Below are positions 45,699 through 55,113 of a DNA stretch of 64,000 bases, piece by piece (position 1 is the first letter of the stretch; each line of letters begins with the position of its first letter). Source of the DNA: Stenogyne calaminthoides (Eukaryota; Streptophyta; Magnoliopsida; Lamiales; Lamiaceae); the NCBI GenBank assembly GCA_037126765.1, contig JBBCBC010000001.1, forward strand, positions 19,238,622 to 19,302,621. The letters run 5' to 3'. The notes under the pieces are model-generated. The model made no database searches, was not told the DNA's origin, and was given only the letters and a program-made list of their open reading frames with translations. Position numbers and translations under genes: made by a program.

Positions 45699-46538
45699 CC
45701 CAAAAGTGAGATTACCTTATATGAAATAAGAGGGCAAACTCCTATACCAACTGTACAGGTTGATATACCAAGCGTCACACCGACACAATCGGAATCTCGT
45801 CGTAGTGGGAGGGTTGTTCGACAACCTGAGAGATTCATGGGGATAGGAGAATCTTCAGATTTGGTCCCCGAGGATAGTGAATCAGACCCCTGTTCCTACA
45901 AGGAGGCGGTCCAAGATAAGGATTCAGAATCCTAGCAAACTGCGATGGAAGTCGAGATGGGCTCAATGGATCATAATCAGGTGTGGGAGCTAGTTGAACC
46001 ACCCAGTGGGGTAAAACCCATTGGATGCAAGTGGGTCTACAAGAGGAAAAGAGGACCGGACGGGAAGGTGGAAACCTTCAAAGCTAGGCTTGTGGCAAAG
46101 GGATACACTCAGAAAGAGGATATCGATTATGAAGAAACCTTTTCGCCTGTAGCCATGCTTAAGTCCATCTGTATTCTCTTGGCAATAGCTGCACATCTAG
46201 AATTTAAGATCTGGCAAATGAATGTCAAGACAACTTTCCTTAATGGGAGTCTTGACGAGGAAATATATATGCAACATCCCGAAGATTTCATCGAAAAAGG
46301 CCAAGAACACCTTGTGTGCAAGCTGAGGAAGTCCATTTATGGACTTAAGCAAGCATCTCGGGCTTGGAACCAATGTTTTGATCATGTAATAAAATCTTAT
46401 GGGTTTGATCAAAATAATTTCGAGAGTTTTGTTTATAAGAAGCGTGACGGAACTGCCTTGGTATTCCTAGTACTATACGTAGACGATATTTTGCTCATCG
46501 GAAACGATGTAAAGGTTTTGTCAGACGTAAGGGTATGA
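45699..46538 (+). pseudogene. D reverse transcriptase
   Basis: The linker (45699-45944) has a TAG where B encodes Trp in SWQKAM (near 45935). The segment 45945-46538 carries GCKWVYKRKR, YTQKEDIDYEETFSPVA, YGLKQASRAWN and YVDDILLIGND (YVDD 178-181). The first catalytic aspartate is mutated: QMNVKTTFLNG has Asn93 for Asp. It ends at TGA where B has Trp (RAWLSKQ). Inactive by active-site change as well as by stops. Confidence 0.9.
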
Positions 46539-47445
46539 CTGTCAAAACAGTTTGATATGAAGGACTTAGGGGAAGCCGGTCATATTCTTGGGATCAAAAT
46601 CACTCGAGATCGAAAGAAAAGAATGATCGGCTTATCGCAAGCTTCATACATAGATACCGTTTTGAAGCGTTTCAACATGTAAAATTCCAAGAAGGGTTTT
46701 GTACCTTTTAGGCATGGAATTCATCTATCGAAAGACATGTGCCCTAAGACACAAAGGGAGATAGATGACATGAGAGGCATTCCTTATGCGTCGGTAGTAG
46801 GAATCCTCATGTATGCAATGTTGTGTACGAGACCGGATATTTGCTATGTCGTACGCATGGTAGCGAGATATCAAAGTAATCCCGGAAATCAACATTGGAC
46901 TGCTGTTAAGAACATTCTGAAGTATCTGAAAAGAACTCAAGATAGAATGTTGGTTTATCAGTCAAACAGTTTATTTCCAGTGGGATATACGGACTCGAAT
47001 TTCCAATCAGACCTAGATTCCAGACTATCTGCCTCAGTTAGTGTGTTTTCATTTGGGAAGTGTAGCCATGAAATGGATGAGTGTGAAGCAGAAATGCATC
47101 ATTGACTCAACCATGGAAGCCGGGTAAATAGCTGCTTGTGAAGTAGTGAAGGAACGAGTTTGGCTCTAGATCTTCTTAGTGGACTTGGATGGTGTTCCGA
47201 ATTTGTCTAGTAATATTTTTAGGGGAAGTTGCAAATTCAAGGAACCAAGAGTCCACGAGTCAAACAAACACACTGAAGGAAAGAAATCTTAGAAGAGAAA
47301 TCGTTAAGAGATGAGATGTAGAGGTGGCTAAGATCGCATTGGAGGATAACCTAGTTAATCCTTTCACAAAGAGTTTGCCTCTAGAAATATTCAAGAGACA
47401 TGTGGGAGGAATGGTTGTCAAGTGCGTAGCCAATCTACTTTGAGT
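46539..47445 (+). pseudogene. D RT end and RNase H, decayed
   Basis: RT-end text continues after the TGA (FDMKDLGEAGHILGIKI readable). There is a TAA at about 46681. The open piece 46737-47105 has GILMYAMLCTRPDICYVV and SNPGNQHWTAVKNILKYLKRT. The RNase H remainder to the natural stop near 47442 is readable only across frames. The purine-rich GAGTATAAGTGGGAAAG follows the stop. Confidence 0.85.
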
Positions 47446-47503
47446 ATAAGTGGGAAAGATATTATTAGATTCGTGTAGGTGACATTAGATGTCACGTAGA
47501 ACT

Positions 47504-49153
47504 TGTTGGGAAATTAGGGGTGCCCGGATCTATTCGAGGTGAATTTAAATACATATTTAAATTAATTAATTAATTACTAAAATGAATTAATCCTAAACCA
47601 ATTCAACATAATAATTAATAAGCAAATAAACATCATGCGTACACGTATTTCACGTAAATCCTAAGCATGCGGAATCTAGGAATTACGTAAATACTAACCT
47701 TTTGTAGAGATAACCGCTTAGACGATGGATCTACCCAAAGTGCCTTCTCAAATATGTCCCACGTCCACGAACGTAATCCGGTGGGAGGATCATCAACGAA
47801 CGATTTTAATATTAAAGGAAAAAATAAAATATTTGGCCACCACCTTTGTGGATTTCTAATTTTTCCAACACATGGAATTGCACTTGGGGATGAAAATTCA
47901 TCTCCTATTTATAATACTAGGGGTGGTCGAAAATTTGACCTAGGAATAAGATGGGAAAATCTTTTTCTTGATCTCCAAGAAATCTTGAATATATCCAATA
48001 TATTCTTTTCTCCATATTAAAAATATTCCACAAAAATCCCACCTCCTAATATTAAGGATATTTTCGAAAAAAAATAGCTAGTTAGGAAAGAAATAAAATC
48101 TTTGACTTTTCTTGAATTTATGGGATAAACTTGTATTCCAAGAATACATATTCCATAAAATCTTTCCAAGAAGATCAAGAAAATCTTTTCTCTCCCCTAT
48201 CCATTATTTTCGAAAATTAATGAGGAAAAATAAGGCAAAATATTTTCTTCTCATTTTCATTAATTGGACTTTAATTTGGGCTATTTGAGGGGCCTTTAGG
48301 AGAATTAAGATTGGACCTCCAATGGGCTATGAAGCTTTAATATTTAGCCAAAATATTATTCAAGCCCATTAATATTAATTTACTCCACTATAAAATTAAT
48401 ATTGAACTATCCATCTTAACCCACATTACGACTTCACAATAATATGGCTCCCGATCATTATTTCCCGCATTTAAGATTATATTAGTCCATTAATTAATTA
48501 AGCCACTGAACAGACTTTATATTAATTAATATATTTGTCCTTGGAGTAAAGACAGCTCAACATTATTATCCATACCGGAAATAAATTTCCACTTGCAAGA
48601 ATTGGTATGATATTAGTAATCGTCGTGTAATTAATAATATTGCCCAAGATACAAGGTATCGAATCGCATTGATTCTCTTCCCATCATAAGTCAAAGTAAT
48701 AGTTATTAATTTCACACGATCCTATTTAAGGGACGAAGATTAAGAAATAACGAACCACTGAGGTCTAATTCTTGTATATTCAGTACCGAAGAATTTATCC
48801 TCATGTAGGTCCTTTTCAGCGCATCATAATGCACTAGTGTAATCCCTTGGTCAAGACAAGCCAATCTAAGCCTTACACTTCAACCTTTCATGATGGGTTG
48901 TTCATTTCCATCTGGGATGTGAATTTGTACTTAGTCACGAGGAACTGTCAATTTGATCTTCTGTGATCTGGTATCACCAAATTAACTACAACGTAACACG
49001 TACTGACTTTATCGAATGGGTATGCAGTAAATATATATAAAATTAATTCATATTTAATGCAACATGTGATAAATAATTTATTTCAGTAAAATAAATAAGA
49101 AATTCAGTTTGGTTATATAAAGTAAAAGCATACTTTTCAGTATAACCCCAATA
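47504..49153 (-). repeat. 3' LTR of E
   Basis: 1650 bp, TGTTGGGAAATTAGG to CCCCAATA (expected CCCCAACA with one C-to-T change). Minus-strand TATAAATA at 47906-47913. Its first 150 bp match 54951-55113 almost exactly. It is shorter than the B LTRs through internal deletions. Confidence 0.92.
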
Positions 49154-49272
49154 ATCTCCCACTTATACTCAAAGTCTGCTTTTAAGTATACTACAACATG
49201 TCTCGTGTTCTATGTGACATCTAATGTCACCCTACACAAACCTAATAATATTTCTCCCACTTATACTCAAAG
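49154..49272 (-). promoter_or_regulatory. Duplicated polypurine tract of E
   Basis: Two copies of the CTCCCACTTATACTCAAAG block (plus-strand reading) at about 49156 and 49254, as in B. The copy beside the LTR is the functional position; the other abuts the pol stop. Confidence 0.75.
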
Positions 49273-49590
49273 CAGATTGGCAATGCTCTTGACACCCATT
49301 CCTTCCACATGTCTCTCGAATGTACTCTGAGGCAAACCCTTTGTGAATGGATCTGCTAGGTTGTCTTCAGACGCAATCTTTGCCACCTCTATGTCTCCTC
49401 TCTTAACGATTTCTCGTATAAAATGGTATTTTCTTTCTATGTGTTTGTTGGCCTTGTGGGCTCTTGGTTCCCTAGAATTTTCAACTACTCCGACGTTATC
49501 ACAGTAAATCGTGATCGTGCTGGGAAAATCCGAACGACGCCCAAGTCCACCAGAAGTTCTTGAGCTTCCATGGTAAACTGGCTTTTCCAT
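49267..49590 (-). pseudogene. E RNase H C-terminal part
   Basis: A 107-residue segment with TIYCDNVGVVENSREP (catalytic Asp, D31), HKANKHIERKYHFIREIVKRG, and DNLADPFTKGLPQSTFERHV. It ends in the natural pol terminus SIANLL. This is the best preserved pol end of the family in this window. Its first 20 residues are out of frame. Confidence 0.9.
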
Positions 49591-51640
49591 GTCCGCTCAC
49601 AAACCCGTGTCCTCTTGAATACTTGAGAATACATATTTTTCGAGGTTTACTTCCATGGTCCAATCGGCTTCCCAAATCGGCGTAAGGCATTTATGTCTTA
49701 ACGCTTCCCATGTCATGGCTACAAAGCCTTTCCCATGCAAAACACACTACCCGAGGTCATCATTTTCTTGAGTCCGTGATAACCGATGGTCCCGGGATTA
49801 ACGGGAAAATACCATGTAATTGATAAACTAACATTTTGTCCCGTGTCCTCTTATAATCGAATGATACTTTAACATAATGTTCTTAACCGCAGTTCAATGC
49901 TCTTTCCCCTTCATAGGGGTTACTTTGATATCTTGCCACCATTCCTATGTTTCTGACAGTTCATATCCGGGACTTATCACCCTCAAGGGATCGCCTATAG
50001 ATGTTTACAGTTCTCTCACTCAAACGGGACTTATCACCCTCACGGGATTGCCTATAGATGGCTTCCTACAAACTTAACCTATCAAACATTTTGGTAAGGA
50101 TTTGCCCTTCATGTCATCTATTTCATCAATCAATGTCTTGGGACACAAATTCCTTGGATAGATGGATTCCATGCACTCTTGAAAGGTACAAAGCCTTTCT
50201 TGGAATCTTGCATGTTGAATTTCACTTTGCTTTTAATCCTCCTTTTTTTTTCAAAACGATATCTATGTATGAAGCAATATTCAAATTTGAATCCAATAAT
50301 CTTCGGCTTTTCTTTTCATTTTCGCCCGATCATCCTTTTCTTGAGATCTAGAGTGATCTTGATCCCTAGGACGGACCGGACAAGTTCTCTCCCAAGTTCT
50401 TCATATCAAACTGCTTTTTTTTAATCAACCATGCCCTTACGTCGACAACATCTTTACATCGCTCCCGATGAAGCGTATTATCGCCTTTGCATCGATATCC
50501 CAAGATCGATTCGATAGTACCAAGAATACCAAGGCGGTTTAATCGATCACGTTTTTATACACATCTCGATCATCTTTCAAAATTGTTTTTGATCAAAACC
50601 GTAGGATTTTATAACTTGATCAAAAAACCCATTCCAAGCTCGGGATGCTTTTTACGCGGGTTTTGTTTTTAAAAGATCGATTCGGTGTTCACTTTGATAA
50701 ATAGACTTTTTTAGCTTTGCAAACCCAGATGCTCGGCCTTTTTTCAATGAAGCTTTTAAGAGCGGTTGTTTTAGCATATAGATTTCTTTTGTCAAGACTT
50801 CCATTGAGGAAATCCGTTTGACATCCATTTATCACCCTCACCGATCTCAAAGTCTAGGGTTATCGAATAATGTTTATCGATTCAAACAAGAGAATTTGGA
50901 TGGACTTGAGCATGAGATTTTCCCTACATTTGTTTAGCCTCAATGCTGGGGCTCTCTCTAAAACTTAAAATTTTTGGTTTCACTCTTGGGTAATTTGATC
51001 CCTTTCTTTGGAGTTGCGAATATTTGTACCCTTTCACTTTGCGCCTCCTTTTCTTCTTTTTGAAGATAGTCTTGTGTTTTGAAAAGGTTTCAACCTTTCC
51101 GTCCTTTGTCCCCTTTTTTGTCTTTATATACCCATATATGCATCCAATGGGTTTTACCCCATTAAGTGGTTCGACTAGCTCCCCACACTTTATTGTGATC
51201 CATTGAACGATCTCTAGATTTAAAGGTGTTCCATTGTTGTTTGCCAAGATGTTCATCGCGATCCTTGTCTGGATCGCCTAGTTGTAGGACCATGGATCTA
51301 ATTCTTCTCCTGAGATCAAGTCCGAGGACTCTCCAATCCCTAAGAATCGCTCGGGTTGTCTGACAACCCTTCCACTACGACGAGGTTTCGGTTGTGTGAG
51401 TGTGACACGTGGTATGTCTTCTTGTTCTCTCGTTCCCCCTGCAGGTTTAAATAACACAAGTTGGCCCCTAAGTTCTTCTAAGGTAATCTCTTGATCCCTA
51501 GGCTTTTTTATTGTTCATATAGTCTTTTTTCCAAAAATCTAAAGTCGCGTCTTCGTCGACAACATCTTTACCTTTTGATATTTGGGACCATAAAACATGC
51601 ATCCTTCTTTCAAAATTGTTTTGATCAAAACCTATAAACA
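49591..51640 (-). pseudogene. E reverse transcriptase and linker, heavily scrambled
   Basis: Short words of the family RT remain in order when compared with B (for example the text around 50340 for LGIKI, 50590 for FDQN, and 51120-51170 for VEPLNGVKPIGC), but no frame is open for long. Several insertions repeat text found elsewhere in E: a 35-bp pair at 49969 and 50026, and patches near 50828, 51554 and 51606. Homopolymer T runs are inserted at many points. No active-site motif can be read cleanly. Confidence 0.75.
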
Positions 51641-51643
51641 ACC

Positions 51644-51982
51644 TTAATTCCTAACGTATGTCCAATTTGCCAGCAAACCGCCTTCCTTGTCCAACAAGTA
51701 TGCCGGACACCCCCTGATCCTCATGTGTCCTAAGCTGGGCTTGCACCGTATCCACAATTCCCTAGGGGTTTTAGGAACCGATTTGGATGGCATTAAGTTC
51801 AGAATATAAGCCGTTGTTTGCAAGGCATAACCCCAAAATGATTTTGGTAAATCCGCATAACTCTTCATTGATCTTACCATTTCTAGAAGCGTTATGTTTC
51901 TTCGTTCTGCAACCCCGTTTTGTTGAGGGGTACCAGGTGCAGTCAATTGGGATGCAATCCCTTCATCCGACAGGTAGTTCAA
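51644..51982 (-). pseudogene. E integrase C-terminal part
   Basis: A 112-residue segment with LTAPGTPQQNGVAERRNITL (catalytic Glu in AERR), KSFWGYALQTTAYILNL and ELWIRCKPSLGHMRIRGCPAYL. The frame is lost after LLDKEGG. Confidence 0.88.
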
Positions 51983-52012
51983 GAATTCATCGCTGAGGTA
52001 TTCACCTCCACG

Positions 52013-52639
52013 ATCAGATCATAGAAACTTGATACTCTTTTCCTTATGATTCTCTGCTTGAGCTTTAAATTCTTTGAATTTATCAAAGGTCTCAGATTTA
52101 TGCTACATTAGGAAAATATACCCATAGCGTGAGTAATCATCGATAAACGTAACGAAATACTCGTAGCCACCTCTTGCTTTGATTTGCATTGGACCACATA
52201 CATCGGTGTGAACGATCTCCAACACTTCTTTAGCTCTAAGCCCCTTGGCTCCAAATGCCCTCTTGGTCATCTTACCCACCAAACATGATTCGCAAGTTGG
52301 AAATGGTTCAATCAGGAGGGACTCCAATGAACCATCTTGAACCAACCTTTGGATCCCTTTTGGATTAATATGACCTAATCTTAGGTGCCAAAGAAGTGTC
52401 TCGTTCACGTTGGTCGAACGTTTCCTTTTGCTTGAAATAGTATATGTGTTATAGGATGCATTGTGTGAGTGATGTGCACAGTTAATAATGTAGATATTGT
52501 TCCGTAATGTTCCATGATAGATAACCACACCATTACGAAAAATAGTAACTTGTTTATTAAAACAAACAGAATATCCATCAGCAAATAGTTTTGAAACTGA
52601 AATAAGGTTTTTTGCGAAAAACAGGAACATAAAGAACAT
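52013..52639 (-). pseudogene. E pre-integrase, zinc domain and core start
   Basis: The open segment 52103-52639 holds NLISVSKLFADGYSVCFNKQ, the NNIYIINCAHHSHNASYNT block, LLWHLRLGHINPKGIQRL with CESCLVGK (HHCC), then HTDVCGPMQ and FVTFIDDYSRYGYIFLM. A TAG follows at 52102 where the family has Lys. The RSDRGGEY region is at about 52013-52030, one codon altered. Confidence 0.88.
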
Positions 52640-53517
52640 CTCTTAAAATTAAACTCTTGTCTTCAAAAGACAAGTGCATGTCTCCCACTACTTCAGCTGC
52701 CACTCTCGTAGCATCGTCTAGCGTGATGAGGATCTCACTTCCACTAAGTTGTCGGGTCCGCTTGAACCCGTGAAGTAAATATGATTAGTGGACCCCGTAT
52801 CCATTACCCACGAATGGGTAGCATACGCCGCTAAACAATTTTCAACAACTAGTGCTGAAAATTACCTTTCTTTTCGGCCCTTTTGGGGTTGGAACAGGCT
52901 GACCTCTAATGTCATTTTGCAGTTAAAGCACTTCCTCTTTGGATTTTTCTTGACACCACCAGCATTCCTCATCTTTGTTGGGGTTATATCCCAACAATCT
53001 TACCATTACCCTTGGCAACAGTTGAGTTTGATTGCTTATGGCTTTTGGTCCTCTTCTTCTTCTTGCCTTCCCTTGGCCTAGAAGATGAAGACGGACCACT
53101 TGCCGTCAAAGCTTGAGTTTGGTGCCCCATAAACATCTCTGCCGAGACCAAAGCTTGCAACAAATCAGCTAGCGAGGCCAAAATGCTCAAAACTTTTGGG
53201 CAGAGAGTGGAGTACCAAATCATAATCTGCACCTAGAACCTCAAGTTTGTTCAGATGAGCCATCAATTTTGAGGACGTAATCCCTTGCGGGGTTGTCCTC
53301 CACCTATTTTTAGCGAAAAACATCTCTCGCAAGGTGATCTGACGAGCCCCGTATTTTCGACTCGTCAGTTGGCTCATCTGATTTTGGTGTGTCAAGAATC
53401 CACTTGTGCTTTTGTGCAGTTAGGACAATCATAACTTTTTGTTTCCAATCAACATAGTTTCCTATACAATTCTATTGACTTTTAGTATATTAACAGTGGA
53501 TTAAAAGGTTGCGACAT
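52640..53517 (-). pseudogene. E gag and protease remnants
   Basis: The gag ATG is at 53517 (MSQPFNPLL-type start, no early stop). Capsid pieces are at 53165-53395 and 52984-53232 (LASLADLLQALVSAEMFMG, KKKKRTKSHKQSNSTVAKGN). The zinc knuckle region near 52910-52935 has a small deletion after CFNC and no longer encodes a knuckle. Protease text (SWVMDTGSTNHIYFTGS-like) is near 52770-52820. A 21-bp foreign insertion at 52976 splits the linker. Confidence 0.78.
52976..52996. mobile_element. 21-bp micro-insertion made of fused LTR termini
   Basis: The text is TGTTGGGGTTATA joined directly to TCCCAACA. These are the first 13 bases and last 8 bases of the D-family LTR (compare 24020 and 42228-42235). 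It is flanked by an exact 5-bp duplication ATCTT (52971-52975, 52997-53001). The empty site is visible in B (CATTCCTCATCTTACCATT, about 8381-8399). It looks like an LTR insertion that kept only its two ends. Confidence 0.85.
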
Positions 53518-54935
53518 GCTGAACTGAAATAAACACACATCTTGTGTCGATATCCGGATCAACACAAAGAAAATCACATAATTTGATCACATGATTCATA
53601 TTGAAATCTAAAAAAAATATGAATCATGCATCAGCCAACATCTCAAAACAGTTTTAAATGAGCCTCTTGGGAGGGTCATCATTTAAATCACATTTAAGCA
53701 GGTTACAAACAAGAACAATTACAAACCTTTAATTTAAGAAAAAAATTAATAGTTGGCTCCCACTTGACCAATATAAAATTGACAGGGACTTCGGTGAAGT
53801 ATATGCATATCAATTTTATACCTAAGTAATAACCATGATTAAATATAGAATTACTACATTGTTTTGATCGAGCCTCTTGGGAGGGTCATCGTCGCCACTA
53901 ATAATAATTCACAATCATCCTTTTGAGAATTTATTCATGTGAAAGCTTTCTTTTGGCCGTCCCTTAGGGGAATTTCTCCAAAAGATTTCACAAATAAATA
54001 AATCATGGAGGTCAAAATTAATTCGATTCAAAACCAAATTAATTATTTAAAACATACTTAGTAATTTTTGAATTTGAGATTTTTCGTTGAACAATTCTCA
54101 TGCAAGCACATTTAAACAGATTAAATAAAGCATAAGAAAATACAACAATAAATCAAGCAAAGCAGAAAAATAAACATATTGGGCACAAATTATCCAATTG
54201 TCATGGTTTGATTTTTCTTGGCTTGATTTTGAAGAAACACCATCTTGAATTTCTCCCACGCGAACGTCCCGAAAAGTCACGTCTTGTGCACCGATCAGCT
54301 CACGGGTCGGGGTGCATGCCTTACACCCGACTCGGCCATATCGGTCGTCGCCCACGCCTAGCTCCCGCCTAGTGCCCGCGCCCGGTTCAAGATCCGTGTC
54401 ATCCAGCGCCCGCACCCTTGCGTCTTGTTCCCGTCCCATTTCGCCCTTCGCCCGAGCGCCCGCCAGCGCCCCCGCCCGGTGCGTCGTCCAGCGCGAATAC
54501 CGTATACGATCCCACTGTGCCATGCGCCAGCCGTTTGTTTAGCGGCGTCCGCATCAGCGCGATGCCTCTTCGGCGTTTTTCGCGCGACGCACATCGCCCA
54601 TGTACGGTTCCGGATCCATTTTAATTTCTCATCTCCGTCTTCGTCTTCGATCAGGTTGTAATTTATTTTACAAAATAAATAAACCTAAATCTAGACTAGT
54701 CTATTACATTGAACAAATCAAATAACCTAATCTACTCGTGGATTTTCTCACGAGAAAAATAAATTCAAACGAGTCGAATTAAAACCATTCATACGCATGA
54801 AATAAATAAAAACATTAAATACCATGACAATTGGATACCTGCAAAAAGATCTAACAATTCTACTATCCAATTTTCAATAAAATTTAATGGCCAACATAAT
54901 TTAAATAACAATTTAAATACAGAGCTCGAAACCGA
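53518..54935 (-). other. E leader with GC-rich island
   Basis: Untranslated leader. A GC-rich island lies at about 54290-54610 (CGCCC, GCGCC words), with AT-rich text on both sides. A 21-bp phrase is present at both 53660-53680 and 53870-53890; B and D have it only once. Open frames of 68-141 codons across the island are on both strands and have no domain. Confidence 0.78.
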
Positions 54936-54948
54936 GGCTCTGATACTA
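54936..54948 (-). promoter_or_regulatory. Primer binding site of E, mutated
   Basis: Reads TAGTATCAGAGCC on the element strand. One G-to-A change from TGGTATCAGAGCC lies at the second base, near the 3' end of the primer match. Confidence 0.85.
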
Positions 54949-54950
54949 GT

Positions 54951-55113
54951 TGTTGGGAAATTAGAGGTGCCCGGATCTATTCGAGGTGAATTTAAATACA
55001 TATTTAAATTAATTAATTAATTACTAACATGAATTAATCCTAAACCAATTCAACATAATAATTAATAAGCAAATAAACATCATGCGTACACGTATTTCAT
55101 GTAAAACCTATGT
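54951..55113 (-). repeat. 5' LTR of E, first 163 bp, cut by H
   Basis: Matches 47504-47665 from TGTTGGGAAATTAG onward and then changes abruptly to the family-C LTR of H. The five bases before H are TATGT, the expected left copy of H's target duplication. Confidence 0.88.

Larger units (their letters stand above)
24020..47503 (+). mobile_element. Copia element D, split by F and cut by E
   Basis: A plus-strand copia of the B/E family. The 5' LTR starts at 24020 (TGTTGGGGTTATAC) and resumes after F at 41613-42235. PBS, leader, gag and pol follow to about 47445. Shortly after the first polypurine block the element is cut at 47504 by E, so its 3' LTR should lie right of the window. It sits in the 5' LTR of A2. 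Multiple stops and an RT active-site change make it non-functional. Confidence 0.9.
47504..55113 (-). mobile_element. Copia element E, heavily decayed, cut by H
   Basis: Minus-strand copia of the B/D family. 3' LTR 47504-49153, pol and gag remnants 49267-53517, leader with GC island, PBS 54936-54948, and the first 163 bp of the 5' LTR at 54951-55113, where H begins. It inserted in D just after the D pol stop. It is the most scrambled copy, with repeated small patches copied from elsewhere in the element and a 21-bp LTR-terminus insertion at 52976. Confidence 0.9.

Noticed and set aside
54098..54661. Overlapping 68-141 codon frames in the E leader
   Set aside because: GC-island frames on both strands with low-complexity Arg/Pro/Ala composition and no domain; the equivalent island in B and D has no shared protein.
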